Below are positions 44,043 through 53,623 of a stretch of DNA of 64,000 nucleotides, one piece after another; position 1 is the stretch's first letter; the number at the start of each line of letters is the position of its first letter. Under the pieces are notes generated by a model. That model ran no database searches, had not been told where the DNA came from, and was given only the letters and a program-made list of their open reading frames with translations. The DNA lies in contig NZ_LT632435.1 of assembly GCF_900119495.1 (NCBI RefSeq), forward strand, positions 792,359-856,358, written 5' to 3'. A program made the translations under genes and the position numbers. Origin of the DNA: Arcanobacterium urinimassiliense. Its GTDB lineage: Bacteria; Actinomycetota; Actinomycetes; Actinomycetales; Actinomycetaceae.

Positions 44043-44741
44043 GTGCCGGAAATGCGAAATAAAGATTTAGACGCAGAACTGGAGGAACTTTCTGCTGCAG
44101 AAGTAGAGAGACGGCTCCAGAAACTTTCCGGTGCTCCCGATGCATGGCAAGAAGCAGGTGGTGCTGGGCTCGCTACGGCTCTCTGTTTAGCAATCTGTTC
44201 TTTTCTGGGGGTGGTGGCTTCTCTCGGATTAATTACCGCGGAAAAGACCCATCTACAAGATCCCGAAGCAGCTTTAGTCTGTGACGTGAACCCGCTTATT
44301 GGTTGTGGAAAATGGATAGGCACCTGGCAAAATGAAATTTTCTTCGGAATTTCCAATTCGGTATGGGGTTTAGCAGCTTTTTCGGCGCTATTCATGCTGG
44401 CACTAGTGCTTTTAGCTCGCGGTCGGTTCCACTCATTACTTTGGCGAGTGCTCAGTATCGGGGCAGCTGGCGGATTGCTATGGATTATCTGGTTTGTATA
44501 CGAATCCTTTTTCGTATCAGGTACTATTTGCCCCTATTGCTTTATCGTCTGGCTGGCCACTATTCCCATTATTGTGCTTCTGATCAGCCGTTCTCTCCAA
44601 GGTGGCCATTGGGGAGATAAAGGGCGCGGCGTCGGTCAATTTTTAGTGCGCAACCGTTTTCTATGCGTATTTTTACTCTATGGAATTCTTATAGCCTTGG
44701 GGATTTTTCAGCTTGGCGGCAAATTTTCCGCTCTGTTCTAG
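44043..44741 (+). CDS. Vitamin K epoxide reductase (VKOR) family protein
   Basis: Quinone-linked membrane oxidoreductase that reoxidises DsbA-like partners for disulfide formation outside the cell, 232 aa. Four or five helices from about residue 40. Outer cysteine pair in CDVNPLIGCG (about residues 80-89) and active-site CPYC (about 160-163). A 35-residue charged cytoplasmic N-terminus precedes them. The GTG 44043 start has a weak purine-rich site; ATG 44052 is possible. Secreted pilins with cysteines in this window are plausible clients. Confidence 0.88.
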   Translation: MPEMRNKDLDAELEELSAAEVERRLQKLSGAPDAWQEAGGAGLATALCLAICSFLGVVASLGLITAEKTHLQDPEAALVCDVNPLIGCGKWIGTWQNEIFFGISNSVWGLAAFSALFMLALVLLARGRFHSLLWRVLSIGAAGGLLWIIWFVYESFFVSGTICPYCFIVWLATIPIIVLLISRSLQGGHWGDKGRGVGQFLVRNRFLCVFLLYGILIALGIFQLGGKFSALF

Positions 44742-44749
44742 CGGGAGGG

Positions 44750-44803
44750 TAGCTCCGGTAGCTTATATAGCCTAAATAGCTTCTATAGTTCGAGTAGCTC
44801 ATA
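44750..44803. repeat. 9-bp tandem repeat with core TAGCT
   Basis: Six consecutive 9-base units each beginning TAGC or TAGT (TAGCTCCGG, TAGCTTATA, TAGCCTAAA, TAGCTTCTA, TAGTTCGAG, TAGCTCATA) between the convergent VKOR and HIT genes. The last unit contains the stop of the HIT gene. Confidence 0.75.
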
Positions 44804-45242
44804 ATTTATTTTTTAATTGGCATAAATCGGGCACAAATTCGCCGTAACCCATATCAATTAAAACTTGCCGCAGTTTCTGCATAGGAGCTTCCAAATTTTT
44901 ATGTGCTTGCGGAGCAGCTTTTCGGAAATTGTGCACATCTGCCGGATTAGCCGGTATCAGGTGTAGATGCACATGCGGTACGGAAAATCCCATAATGGTG
45001 AGTATCGAACCTGTGGTATGAAAAGCTGTTTCTTGGGCGCGCCCGATTATCTGGGCGGTCTTTACCAAATGGGCAAATATCTGGGGTGGTAAATCGAAGT
45101 ATTTATCTACTTCCAAGCGTGGTACCACCAATACGTGCCCCGGCGTCACCGGTTCAATCGTAGCTAAAACTACGCAGACCTCATCTTCCCATACAAATCT
45201 GCCTGGGGCGCGCCCGGCAAAAATTTCGCTGTAAATACTCAT
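44799..45242 (-). CDS. HIT-family nucleotide hydrolase/transferase (copy 1)
   Basis: 147 aa. Histidine triad HVHLHLIP (about residues 90-97), the catalytic motif of Hint/Fhit-type enzymes acting on nucleoside phosphoramidates or dinucleotides. Closely similar to the next gene over the first 110 residues (GRFVWEDE, IEPVTPGHVLVVPR), with a diverged C-terminus. Fifty bases separate the two, so this looks like a local duplication. Substrate unknown. Confidence 0.9.
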   Translation of the reverse strand: MSIYSEIFAGRAPGRFVWEDEVCVVLATIEPVTPGHVLVVPRLEVDKYFDLPPQIFAHLVKTAQIIGRAQETAFHTTGSILTIMGFSVPHVHLHLIPANPADVHNFRKAAPQAHKNLEAPMQKLRQVLIDMGYGEFVPDLCQLKNKL

Positions 45243-45292
45243 ATCGCTACAAATAATACGGCAGAGGAACGTTCGAAATACTTAAAGTAGCG

Positions 45293-45745
45293 TCACTGCA
45301 AAGCAGTGGAGCGTAAATGATGCATATCGGCAGGCACGTTAGAGCCATACCCTAAACCCTGCAGAGCGCTCCGCAGTTTTTCCATAGCTGCATCTAGTTC
45401 CTCGGCGCTAGCTGCTTGTGCTCGTGCCAAATTCCCATCTGCTTCGGAAGTGGCTGGAATTACGTGTATATGGGTATGCGGTACTTCGAATCCTAAAATA
45501 GTGAGGATAGAGCGTGGCACCTGAAAAGCTTTTTCCTGGGCACGCCCGATTATTTGTGCCACTTTAGCTAGGTGAGCAAAATCTTCTGGAGCTACATCAC
45601 TATATTTATCTATCGCTTGGCGTGGTACTACCAATACGTGCCCCGGCGTCACCGGCTCAATCGTGGCAAAAGCTACGCAAATTTCATCTTCCCATACAAA
45701 ACGGCCGGGAAATTCTCCACAAATAATTTTTTGAAAAACACTCAT
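45293..45745 (-). CDS. HIT-family nucleotide hydrolase/transferase (copy 2)
   Basis: 150 aa, triad HTHIHVIPA. It is the promoter-proximal copy of the tandem pair and, unlike copy 1, has a leaderless-type -10 box (TAGACT) six bases before its ATG. The substitution of Val-Leu by Thr-Ile in the triad and the different tail suggest divergence in substrate. Confidence 0.9.
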   Translation of the reverse strand: MSVFQKIICGEFPGRFVWEDEICVAFATIEPVTPGHVLVVPRQAIDKYSDVAPEDFAHLAKVAQIIGRAQEKAFQVPRSILTILGFEVPHTHIHVIPATSEADGNLARAQAASAEELDAAMEKLRSALQGLGYGSNVPADMHHLRSTALQ

Positions 45746-45751
45746 GCTCTA

Positions 45752-45757
45752 AGTCTA
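45752..45757 (-). promoter_or_regulatory. -10 box for the HIT pair
   Basis: On the minus strand TAGACT lies six bases before the ATG of the upstream HIT gene; no ribosome site. Confidence 0.5.
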
Positions 45758-45887
45758 AATCTAAAAAACTCAGAATGCGGGGTGAAATACCGGCGTGAAG
45801 TAGGCGGCAAAGCAAAATATCTAGGTATATTTCCAATTTTCTCTGCGCTACTATGGGGGAGATAGATAAACATCTAGAGGAGAAACT

Positions 45888-48773
45888 ATGAGTAGTGAAG
45901 CGGCAGCGCTCCCATATCGCTATACGGCAGAACTCGCTAATAAGATAGAAGCTAAATGGCAAGAGCGCTGGGAAAAAGAAGAAACTTTTAATGCTCCCAA
46001 TCCGGTAGGTGATCTAGCCACTTCCGGAGAGCTACCGAAGGAATCTTTTTATCTACTAGATATGTTTCCTTATCCTTCTGGAAAAGGCTTACACGTAGGC
46101 CATCCGCTAGGTTTTATCGCCACTGATACCATTGCTCGCTATCAGCGGATGCAGGGGAAAAACGTCCTCTATACGATGGGCTACGACGCCTTCGGATTAC
46201 CGGCAGAGCAATATGCAGTGCAGACAGGGCAGCATCCGCGGATAACTACCGAAGAAAACATTGAGAATATGCGCCGGCAGTTGCGCCGTCTTGGGCTTTC
46301 GCATGAAAAGCGCCGTTCTTTTGCCACAACTGATGTGGACTATATGCGTTGGACGCAGTGGATTTTCTTGCAAATTTTTAATTCTTGGTACGATCCGGAA
46401 GCGCCGGGCAGAAAAGCTGGAACGCGCGGGCGGGCTCGGCCGATTTCGGAACTAATTGCTGGCTATAAAGATGGCTCCATTTCCACTCCCGATGGGCGAG
46501 AGTGGGCAGAACTGAATAAAGCCGAGCAGGAGCAAGCCGTAAATTCGCGCCGCCTCGCCTATATTGATTTTGCCCCGGTGAATTGGTGCCCAGGACTAGG
46601 CACCGTATTGGCAAATGAAGAAGTGACAGCAGAAGGGCGCTCTGAACGCGGCAATTATCCGGTATTCAAGCGCAATCTGCGGCAGTGGATGATGCGTATT
46701 ACCGACTATGCAGATCGCTTGGTAATGGATCTGGATATGGTGGACTGGCCGGAAAAAGTGCGGCTTATGCAGCGCAACTGGATTGGGAAATCGATTGGAG
46801 CAGAAGTAGCTTTCGTGCTGCAGCATGCCGCTGGCTCCGAGACCTTGCGCGTATTTACTACTCGCCCAGATACTCTTTTTGGAGCTACTTTTATGGTAGT
46901 TTCCCCCGAGCATCCGCTATTACAAGAAGCCGAGAATATCCCAGCTAATTGGCCAGCAGGTACTCGCACTCCTTGGACTGGCGGTTATAGCAATCCACAA
47001 GAAGCTGTGCATGCCTATCAGAAGCAGGCGGCTCGTAAATCCGATATGGACCGCAGCGCCCTCGATAAAGAAAAGACCGGCGTATTCACTGGTCTATATG
47101 CTAAGAATCCGGTGAACGGGAAAGAGATTCCCGTATTTACCGCTGACTATGTGATGATGGGCTACGGTACTGGTGCAATTATGGCGGTGCCTGCACATGA
47201 CCAGCGCGATTTCGATTTCGCGAAGAAATTTGATCTCGATATTATCCCAACTATGCAGGCTCCGGCGGATTTTGACGGCGAAAGTGCCTGGGTGGAAGAT
47301 GGAGTAATAATCAATTCCGCCAATGCCGATATTTCTCTAAACGGTCTAGGAATTAGCGAAGGTAAGAAACTAATTACGGACTGGATGGAAAAGCAAGGCT
47401 GCGGAAAAGAAAGTATTTCTTATCGGTTGCGGGATTGGCTTTTCAGCCGGCAGCGCTACTGGGGAGAGCCTTTCCCGATAGTTTATGACGCAGATGGGAA
47501 TGTACACGCTCTGCCGGAGCAAATGCTGCCGATAGAACTTCCCGATATTCCAGATTATTCTCCGCGTTCCTACGATCCGGATGACGCCGATTCACAGCCC
47601 GAACCACCTTTAGGGAGATTGACGGATTGGGTGCGGGTGCGCCTCGATTTAGGAGACGGTGAAAAAGAGTATTTCCGCGATACTAATACCATGCCGAACT
47701 GGGCCGGTTCTTGTTGGTATGAATTGCGTTATCTAGATCCACACAACCACCAAGAATTTGTGGCAAGTGAAAATGAAGCCTACTGGATGGGGCCAAAAGC
47801 TGGAAAAGAATCTGGCGGTACTGATCTCTATGTAGGAGGAGTGGAGCACGCCGTCTTGCATCTACTCTATGCGCGTTTCTGGCATAAAGTACTTTACGAT
47901 TTAGGGTATGTAAGTTCTTGCGAGCCTTTCCACAAGTTGTTTAATCAAGGCTATGTGCAGGCTTATGCCTATACCGATAGTCGCGGCCAGTACGTGCCGG
48001 CTGATGAAGTGGAAGAGCAAATGCCTGCCGATGGGGAAGGCGAACCCACATTTACCTGGAAGGGGCAAACCGTCTACCGAGAATACGGAAAGATGGGTAA
48101 ATCGCTGAAGAATATAGTCACTCCAGATGAAATGTGTGCGACCTACGGTGCTGATACTTTCCGGCTTTATGAGATGTCAATGGGTCCGCTCGACATATCT
48201 CGCCCATGGGAGACACGTGCGGTAATTGGATCACAACGCTTCTTACAGCGGCTGTGGCGGAATATCATCGATGAAGAGAGTGGAAAAGTAATCGTAACGG
48301 AGGAAGCTCCCGAAGGTGAAACAGCAAAACTGCTGGCGCGCACAATTGCGGGAGTACAAGATGATTACGGGCAGATGCATATAAATACGGCAATTGCCAA
48401 GCTCATCATGTTTAATAACCACCTAACTGGAATGGCAGTGCCCCGCGCTGCTGCCGAAGCATTGGTAATAATGGTAGCTCCCGTAGCTCCGCATATTGCT
48501 GAAGAGCTTTGGGAACTGTTGGGGCATACTACTTCTTTAGCACGCGTACCTTTCCCGGAAGTTAGCGATAAATCGCTGCTAGTAGACAACACCGTCACTT
48601 GTGTGGTGCAAGTGCAGGGTAAAGTGCGCGATCGGCTGGAAGTACCGAGAGATATTAGCGCTGCTGATTTGCAGGCACAAGCATTGGCATCGCCGCGAAT
48701 TCAGCAATTCCTAGATGGTGAGCCGCGGAAAATAATCGTGCGCGAACCTAAATTGATTAATTTCGTGATTTAA
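45888..48773 (+). CDS. leuS: Leucyl-tRNA synthetase
   Basis: Class I synthetase charging tRNA-Leu, 961 aa. HIGH-type motif in [15 protein letters not shown] (about residues 63-77). The CP1 editing domain holds the [11 protein letters not shown] region. The KMSKS loop reads KMGKS (about residue 737). A 27-residue Gly/Arg-rich segment after WYDPEAPG (about 170-200) is an insertion seen in actinobacterial LeuRS. AGAGGAG precedes ATG 45888. A cognate tRNA-Leu (UAG) lies at 27 kb. Confidence 0.96.
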   Translation: MSSEAAALPYRYTAELANKIEAKWQERWEKEETFNAPNPVGDLATSGELPKESFYLLDMFPYPSGKGLHVGHPLGFIATDTIARYQRMQGKNVLYTMGYDAFGLPAEQYAVQTGQHPRITTEENIENMRRQLRRLGLSHEKRRSFATTDVDYMRWTQWIFLQIFNSWYDPEAPGRKAGTRGRARPISELIAGYKDGSISTPDGREWAELNKAEQEQAVNSRRLAYIDFAPVNWCPGLGTVLANEEVTAEGRSERGNYPVFKRNLRQWMMRITDYADRLVMDLDMVDWPEKVRLMQRNWIGKSIGAEVAFVLQHAAGSETLRVFTTRPDTLFGATFMVVSPEHPLLQEAENIPANWPAGTRTPWTGGYSNPQEAVHAYQKQAARKSDMDRSALDKEKTGVFTGLYAKNPVNGKEIPVFTADYVMMGYGTGAIMAVPAHDQRDFDFAKKFDLDIIPTMQAPADFDGESAWVEDGVIINSANADISLNGLGISEGKKLITDWMEKQGCGKESISYRLRDWLFSRQRYWGEPFPIVYDADGNVHALPEQMLPIELPDIPDYSPRSYDPDDADSQPEPPLGRLTDWVRVRLDLGDGEKEYFRDTNTMPNWAGSCWYELRYLDPHNHQEFVASENEAYWMGPKAGKESGGTDLYVGGVEHAVLHLLYARFWHKVLYDLGYVSSCEPFHKLFNQGYVQAYAYTDSRGQYVPADEVEEQMPADGEGEPTFTWKGQTVYREYGKMGKSLKNIVTPDEMCATYGADTFRLYEMSMGPLDISRPWETRAVIGSQRFLQRLWRNIIDEESGKVIVTEEAPEGETAKLLARTIAGVQDDYGQMHINTAIAKLIMFNNHLTGMAVPRAAAEALVIMVAPVAPHIAEELWELLGHTTSLARVPFPEVSDKSLLVDNTVTCVVQVQGKVRDRLEVPRDISAADLQAQALASPRIQQFLDGEPRKIIVREPKLINFVI

Positions 48774-48815
48774 TTACCTATTTCGCCGCGACGCGATAGG
48801 GAAAGAAAATTATAG

Positions 48816-48849
48816 CGGGAGAGTGTTCCAACCAGCGGACACTCTCCCG
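48816..48849 (+). terminator. Hairpin after leuS
   Basis: CGGGAGAGTGT faces ACACTCTCCCG across a 12-base loop, without a good T-run. Possible terminator. Confidence 0.5.
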
Positions 48850-48918
48850 TTACACAAAATGCTGTACTAGAATCTGCTTAATTACTAATAAGAAATACGG
48901 AAAATTTAAGGAAAAATT

Positions 48919-49908
48919 ATGGCGAATACTTCTTTTTCAGCGGTAGAGAAAGCCGATTTTTTTGGTTTCCCAGCTTGGCGAATCAGAAGTGTATCTGGAG
49001 CGAGTGCGCTCATAGCAGAACGCGGAGCTACTCTTATATCTTGGCAGCCGGAGCTCGGGCAAGAAGTGATAGACGGCTATCAAGATGCAGCTGAACTAGA
49101 AAACCATATTGCCTATCGCAGCGCTATTTTGGCGCCTTGGGCGGGAAGAATCAAAGCTGGAAAGTATGTATTCGCAGATTCTACTCAGCAACTTTCCCTC
49201 AATGAGCAGGGAGAAGCCTTACATGGATTTCTTGCCGGGCGTGATTTTCAGGTAAAGGAAAAAGGAGCTGCCCTCACTTTGGAAACTACGGTGCCGGCTC
49301 AGGAAGGGTATCCGGGAGAATTTTCTGTGCAAGTCACGTACTCGCTAGAAGAAGGCTCCGATAAAGCGCAGCATTTATCGCTAGAGATATGCGCAAAAAA
49401 TACCGGGAAAGATCCGCTGCCTTTGGCTTTGGGATGGCACCCCTATGTGCGTTTTCCGGGAAGTAGCGGTATCTCGAACTACAGTTTAGAAATTCCGGCG
49501 CGTACAAAAATTTTAGCTGATTCGCAATTAATTCCTTTAGCCGGGGAAGCTGCCTATGCGGGAATTAAAGCCCCCTTACATATCGATTATTTGGGCAATC
49601 AAAAGCTGGATGTATCTTTCCGTGGTTTGATTCCAGACGAAGACGGCGTAGTAACTACGCGGGTGCGTGATTTAGCTTCCGGAGCTATGTTGGAACTCAC
49701 CCAAGAACCAGCCGATGCACCAGTAATCCATATTTTTACCGCAGATAATCTAAATCGCGATAGCCGTAATTCGCTGGCTCTCGAGCCGCTCTCGCACCTT
49801 CCCGATGCTTTTAATCGAGCAGATGCTCGCGCTAGCTTGCGCCTTGAGAGTGGAGATATTCGCCGGCTATATGCGACGCTTACCTACCGGAAGAATAACA
49901 ATCAGTAG
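48919..49908 (+). CDS. Aldose 1-epimerase family protein
   Basis: Interconverts alpha and beta anomers of an aldose or phosphosugar, 329 aa. Galactose-mutarotase fold landmarks: ILAPWAGRIKAGKY, ALHGFLAGRDF, the catalytic-type His in LGWHPYVRF (about residue 174), and a C-terminal Glu in LALEPLSHLPDAFN. With galE and the UDP-glucose pyrophosphorylase further on it fits galactose use, though these are not one operon. Downstream (49909-50086) is a gap with TAGTTAGCT/GATAGCTG repeats. Confidence 0.85.
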   Translation: MANTSFSAVEKADFFGFPAWRIRSVSGASALIAERGATLISWQPELGQEVIDGYQDAAELENHIAYRSAILAPWAGRIKAGKYVFADSTQQLSLNEQGEALHGFLAGRDFQVKEKGAALTLETTVPAQEGYPGEFSVQVTYSLEEGSDKAQHLSLEICAKNTGKDPLPLALGWHPYVRFPGSSGISNYSLEIPARTKILADSQLIPLAGEAAYAGIKAPLHIDYLGNQKLDVSFRGLIPDEDGVVTTRVRDLASGAMLELTQEPADAPVIHIFTADNLNRDSRNSLALEPLSHLPDAFNRADARASLRLESGDIRRLYATLTYRKNNNQ

Positions 49909-50086
49909 CCGCCTAATTACTAATTAGTAGTTAGCTAGCAGCTGATTGGTAGTTAACTGATAGCTGGAAGGCTGGATAGGTCTAAGACAGATAGCTGATA
50001 GTTGTCCACAAAGCTAGAAATAGCTTTAATATCCTCAAGGAAAAATAGCACTCAACAGCGCGGAAAATTTTTTTGAAAATAGAGGT

Positions 50087-50914
50087 ATGTATCAACCTCC
50101 ACCGCGTTTAGAAAAACTGACTGACCGAGCTAATTTACGCCGCCGTATGCCACGGCATGCGGAAATTTCTGATTCCAAAATCTCTGATTCGGGAGGAAAG
50201 CTAGGCATCGCTAGTACCGGAGAAGAGCTACGCAATCTGGCTTTTGAAAATGCGCTGGGCAACGATATGGGAGTGCTCACGGAGCAGCTGCAGCGCCCGC
50301 GTTTTCGCCTTTCCCAGCGCGCCATGCGCAGTCTAATAATTCTTTTAGGGCTCATGATGGGCGGATTAGGAATATCAGTTTTTACCCAACTGAGTCATTC
50401 AGATTCAGCTGCCCATTCCGCTCCGCCGGCCTCGCCGCCCGCTGCAGCTGAGGAAGTGGCGAAAAACGATTCTGCCGCGGTAGGGAAAGAAGCGCTTATC
50501 TATGTAACCGGAGCAGTGAAAACTCCCGGCGTAGTGAGCCTACGGGGAGAAGTTCGAGTGCAAGATGCACTAGAAGCTGCAGGTGGATTCAGCGAAACAG
50601 CTGATAAAATAGCTGTTAATTTGGCAGCTCCCGTGCACGACGGGGAGCATTTACATTTTCCTGCGCAAGGAGAAGCACCTAGCGGAGGGGGAGCAGAGCA
50701 AAACAATGTAGATGGAGCTGCTGCTCCGATTAATCTCAATCAAGCCGATAAAGAAGCTCTGCAAAAAATACCGGGAATCGGGCCGACCACTGCGCAAAAT
50801 ATCGTAAATTGGCGCACAGAAAAAGGGCCATTTCGGAAAGTAGAAGATTTGCTAAATATCCCGGGAATCGGGCAGAAAAATCTCGAAAAAATGAAGCCGT
50901 ACCTTACGCTCTAG
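50087..50914 (+). CDS. comEA: ComEA-like DNA-binding competence protein
   Basis: Membrane-anchored dsDNA receptor for uptake, 275 aa. Cytoplasmic N-terminus to about residue 82, one helix (about 83-104, LIILLGLMMGGLGISVF), then a SLBB domain (IYVTGAVKTPGVVSLRG) and a C-terminal double helix-hairpin-helix (INLNQADKEALQKIPGIG and LLNIPGIGQKNL). The 80-residue N-terminal extension is longer than in Bacillus ComEA. Eight bases separate it from comEC. Confidence 0.92.
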   Translation: MYQPPPRLEKLTDRANLRRRMPRHAEISDSKISDSGGKLGIASTGEELRNLAFENALGNDMGVLTEQLQRPRFRLSQRAMRSLIILLGLMMGGLGISVFTQLSHSDSAAHSAPPASPPAAAEEVAKNDSAAVGKEALIYVTGAVKTPGVVSLRGEVRVQDALEAAGGFSETADKIAVNLAAPVHDGEHLHFPAQGEAPSGGGAEQNNVDGAAAPINLNQADKEALQKIPGIGPTTAQNIVNWRTEKGPFRKVEDLLNIPGIGQKNLEKMKPYLTL

Positions 50915-50922
50915 GAACCGCG

Positions 50923-52545
50923 ATGCACGATTACCGGCTCCTCCCGGCAGCCTGCACTATCTGGTTTATCACCGCCAGCAAGCCTTATTTCTCGGCCACT
51001 ATATTTTTGCAAGGTACCTGCTATTTTTTCGTTATTGGAGTGTTGTTCAGCATCTTAATGAGAAAAATTTTTCCGCTCCCCAATCAGCCTTCTTCATTAG
51101 CGGCCTTACCTCCTGTTGCGTCATCTTCTTTACCTGCTGCTGCGCTATTTTCGCCAATTATTTTTACTCCGTATATTTCTGAAAAAAGCTGGGGAATAGC
51201 AAGGCAAATAGTTATTTGCCTTCTTGCTGCTAGCTGCGCTTGTGGAGCTAATAGTTTACGCAGCTGGCAAGAAGCTAATTCGCTCTTAGAAGCGAGCGCG
51301 CAAACACAATTTTCTATCACTGGAAAAGTGTTAATTACTCGGGTGGGGCGAAATATGGGGGAGAATTCAGAAGATAAAATGCCGAAAATTCCTTTCGGTA
51401 CTCGCGCGCGCCTAGAAAATATTGCCGGAGGCGGCCTAAAGCAAAGATATCGCAGGGAAGTATGCCTAAAAAATATGCCGAATAGCGCAGCTACCGAATC
51501 AAAAATTTCTGCCCCGGGAGCAGAATCAGCTTTTTCGCTCCGGACTGGAGAGGAACTCCTTATCAAAGGGAAAATTCAAAAAACTGCTGATAGGTATTGC
51601 AGCTACACTCTAGAAGCAGAGCAGATGCGCCGGGCCCCGCATCCGCAATTTTTTCGAAAGATCAGCGCTACGCTGCGGAGTGATTTCCAAAAAGAATTGC
51701 AAAAAAATTCTCTTTCTTATCCGGCGCTCATATCTGGGGTAGTGCTAGGAGATGATTCGCAGCTCGAGATACAACTGCAAAGAGCTTTGAAAAAAGCCGG
51801 TTTAGCGCACCTCACCGCGGTATCGGGTGCCCACATTTCTCTGCTACTCGGAGGAGTGATTCTTTTATTAGGGAAAAGCAAACCACTTCTCACCGCCGGA
51901 GCTGGCACCTTGATACTGCTGCAGCTACTGGCACTAGTTGGTTTATCGCCTTCGGTGGTGCGCGCAGCTTTGATGGGGGTCTGGGTATTAGTTGCGCTCG
52001 CGCTAGAAAGGCGCGGAAATTCTTTACCTTTTTTAGCTCTTTCGATTATGCTCACTTCCTTATTTTTCCCAGAGATAGCGAGAGAATTGGGGTTTCAGAT
52101 GTCTGTGCTAGCTACTCTGAGTATCCTCACGCTAGGAAATTATCTACAAAAAAATTTAGCTAAATTTTACCCGGCCGCCATCGCTCGGCTACTTGCTTAT
52201 CCACTGGCCGCGGGAGTGGCTACTATGCCGCTAGTGGCAGAAATTCAAGATAGCCTCTCACTCTGGACAGTGGCAGCGAATCTAGCCGCTGCCCCGGTGG
52301 TAGCGCCTTTTACAATATGTGGATTAGCGGCGGTGCTAGGCAGTTCTTTGCCTGGATTCCCAGTATTGCCCCTATTAAAAATTTGTAGTTTCTGTGCTAG
52401 CTGGATTGTAAAAGTGGCAGAATTTGCTTGCCAACTACCGGCGGGGGCGTTGCCGGTGGGAAAAAATCTTTTTCTACATATACTGTTGATATTTCTCATT
52501 CTGGCTTCTACTCGGCGGAAAGCTGCTGCGCGTGGAATAATATAA
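50923..52545 (+). CDS. comEC: ComEC/Rec2 DNA-uptake channel, short form
   Basis: Polytopic channel for single-stranded DNA import, 540 aa from ATG 50923, chosen because it follows the comEA stop with TAGGAA upstream; the frame upstream is only the shadow of comEA. The competence-domain core is seen (ALISGVVLGDDSQL, then HLTAVSGAHISLLLGG and LSPSVVRAALMG). The protein ends soon after the last helix (HILLIFLILA), so the metallo-beta-lactamase-like domain usual at the C-terminus is missing. Such short forms exist, but a lost domain cannot be excluded. Confidence 0.88.
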   Translation: MHDYRLLPAACTIWFITASKPYFSATIFLQGTCYFFVIGVLFSILMRKIFPLPNQPSSLAALPPVASSSLPAAALFSPIIFTPYISEKSWGIARQIVICLLAASCACGANSLRSWQEANSLLEASAQTQFSITGKVLITRVGRNMGENSEDKMPKIPFGTRARLENIAGGGLKQRYRREVCLKNMPNSAATESKISAPGAESAFSLRTGEELLIKGKIQKTADRYCSYTLEAEQMRRAPHPQFFRKISATLRSDFQKELQKNSLSYPALISGVVLGDDSQLEIQLQRALKKAGLAHLTAVSGAHISLLLGGVILLLGKSKPLLTAGAGTLILLQLLALVGLSPSVVRAALMGVWVLVALALERRGNSLPFLALSIMLTSLFFPEIARELGFQMSVLATLSILTLGNYLQKNLAKFYPAAIARLLAYPLAAGVATMPLVAEIQDSLSLWTVAANLAAAPVVAPFTICGLAAVLGSSLPGFPVLPLLKICSFCASWIVKVAEFACQLPAGALPVGKNLFLHILLIFLILASTRRKAAARGII

Positions 52546-52547
52546 CT

Positions 52548-53531
52548 ATGGCTGTTTGGGAAGATATAGAAATAGCGCCGGTCATGCTCATAAATTCCGA
52601 AGAACCCGTATATGCAGACCGAGCAATAGATACGTGGAAAGAAAAACTCCGCCAAAGTTTTCCCGAGCTAGATATTAACGTAGTAACTTCCCAGAACTAT
52701 ACACCGCAACTACTTGGGCAAGTTTTTAGCCCCAGTTTATTTAGTGAACCGCGGCTAGCTATAATTCCAGATCTAGAAAAAGCCAGTAAATTGGCGGGAG
52801 AAGAAATAGCTGCATATTTAGAAGCGATACCGCCGGATTGTTTCCTTATTTTGCGCCACAATTCGACGGGAAAAAAATTGAACGTCAGCGGGAAAAAGAT
52901 ATTCACCCAAGCCGCTGCCCAAGGTTTCCCGATCGTGGAAATAAAAAAAGTAAAATATCCGAAAGATAAAGTAAAAGCGGTCATAGCTGAAGGTACAGCT
53001 AGAAAGCGCATAATCACAAATGACGCAGCAGCAGCTCTGGTCGATGCGCTCGGTTCTGATCTGCGCGAACTTTTAGCTGCCACGGATCAACTTCTAGCCG
53101 ACGTATCCGGAAAAATAACAGCGGCTAATGTTCACACCTATTTTTCGGGGCGCATCGAAGCGAGCGGTTTCAACGTAGCTGATCAAGTCGTAAATGGAAA
53201 TATAGAAGAAGCAATTCGCCTTAGTCGGCACGCGCTCGCCACCGGAACTGCTCCTGGGCAAATAGTGGCCGCCCTCGCCGTAAAATTTCGGCAAATGGCG
53301 CAAGTAATTGGAATGCAAAACTCTCATATCGGAGTAAAAATCAATCTCGCTAGCTGGCAAATTCGCCAAGCGCAAAATAGTCAACGCTACTGGAAAGAAG
53401 CCGCTCTAGCTAAGGCGATTCAAGAAATAGCACAGGCAGATGCAGATGTGAAAGGTCAATCTCGAGATCCGGGCTATGCGCTGGAAAGAGCTATTTTAGC
53501 TATTGGGAGAGCTCGCGCCAGTGCGAAGTGA
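52548..53531 (+). CDS. holA: DNA polymerase III subunit delta
   Basis: Clamp-loader subunit that opens the sliding clamp, 327 aa from ATG 52548, two bases after the comEC stop. Fold landmarks: MLINSEEPVYADRAIDTW at the start, SLFSEPRLAIIPDLEKA, DLRELLAATDQLLADVSG and FNVADQVVNGN. The comEA-comEC-holA order is conserved across many bacteria. Confidence 0.92.
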   Translation: MAVWEDIEIAPVMLINSEEPVYADRAIDTWKEKLRQSFPELDINVVTSQNYTPQLLGQVFSPSLFSEPRLAIIPDLEKASKLAGEEIAAYLEAIPPDCFLILRHNSTGKKLNVSGKKIFTQAAAQGFPIVEIKKVKYPKDKVKAVIAEGTARKRIITNDAAAALVDALGSDLRELLAATDQLLADVSGKITAANVHTYFSGRIEASGFNVADQVVNGNIEEAIRLSRHALATGTAPGQIVAALAVKFRQMAQVIGMQNSHIGVKINLASWQIRQAQNSQRYWKEAALAKAIQEIAQADADVKGQSRDPGYALERAILAIGRARASAK

Positions 53532-53623
53532 AATCTATATTTGGAGCTGTATAGCCAGCTTCTAATTGCTCGCCTAGGGATAGCGTAAACTAAAAATATC
53601 TACAATAACTGCAGCGGAGAAAA

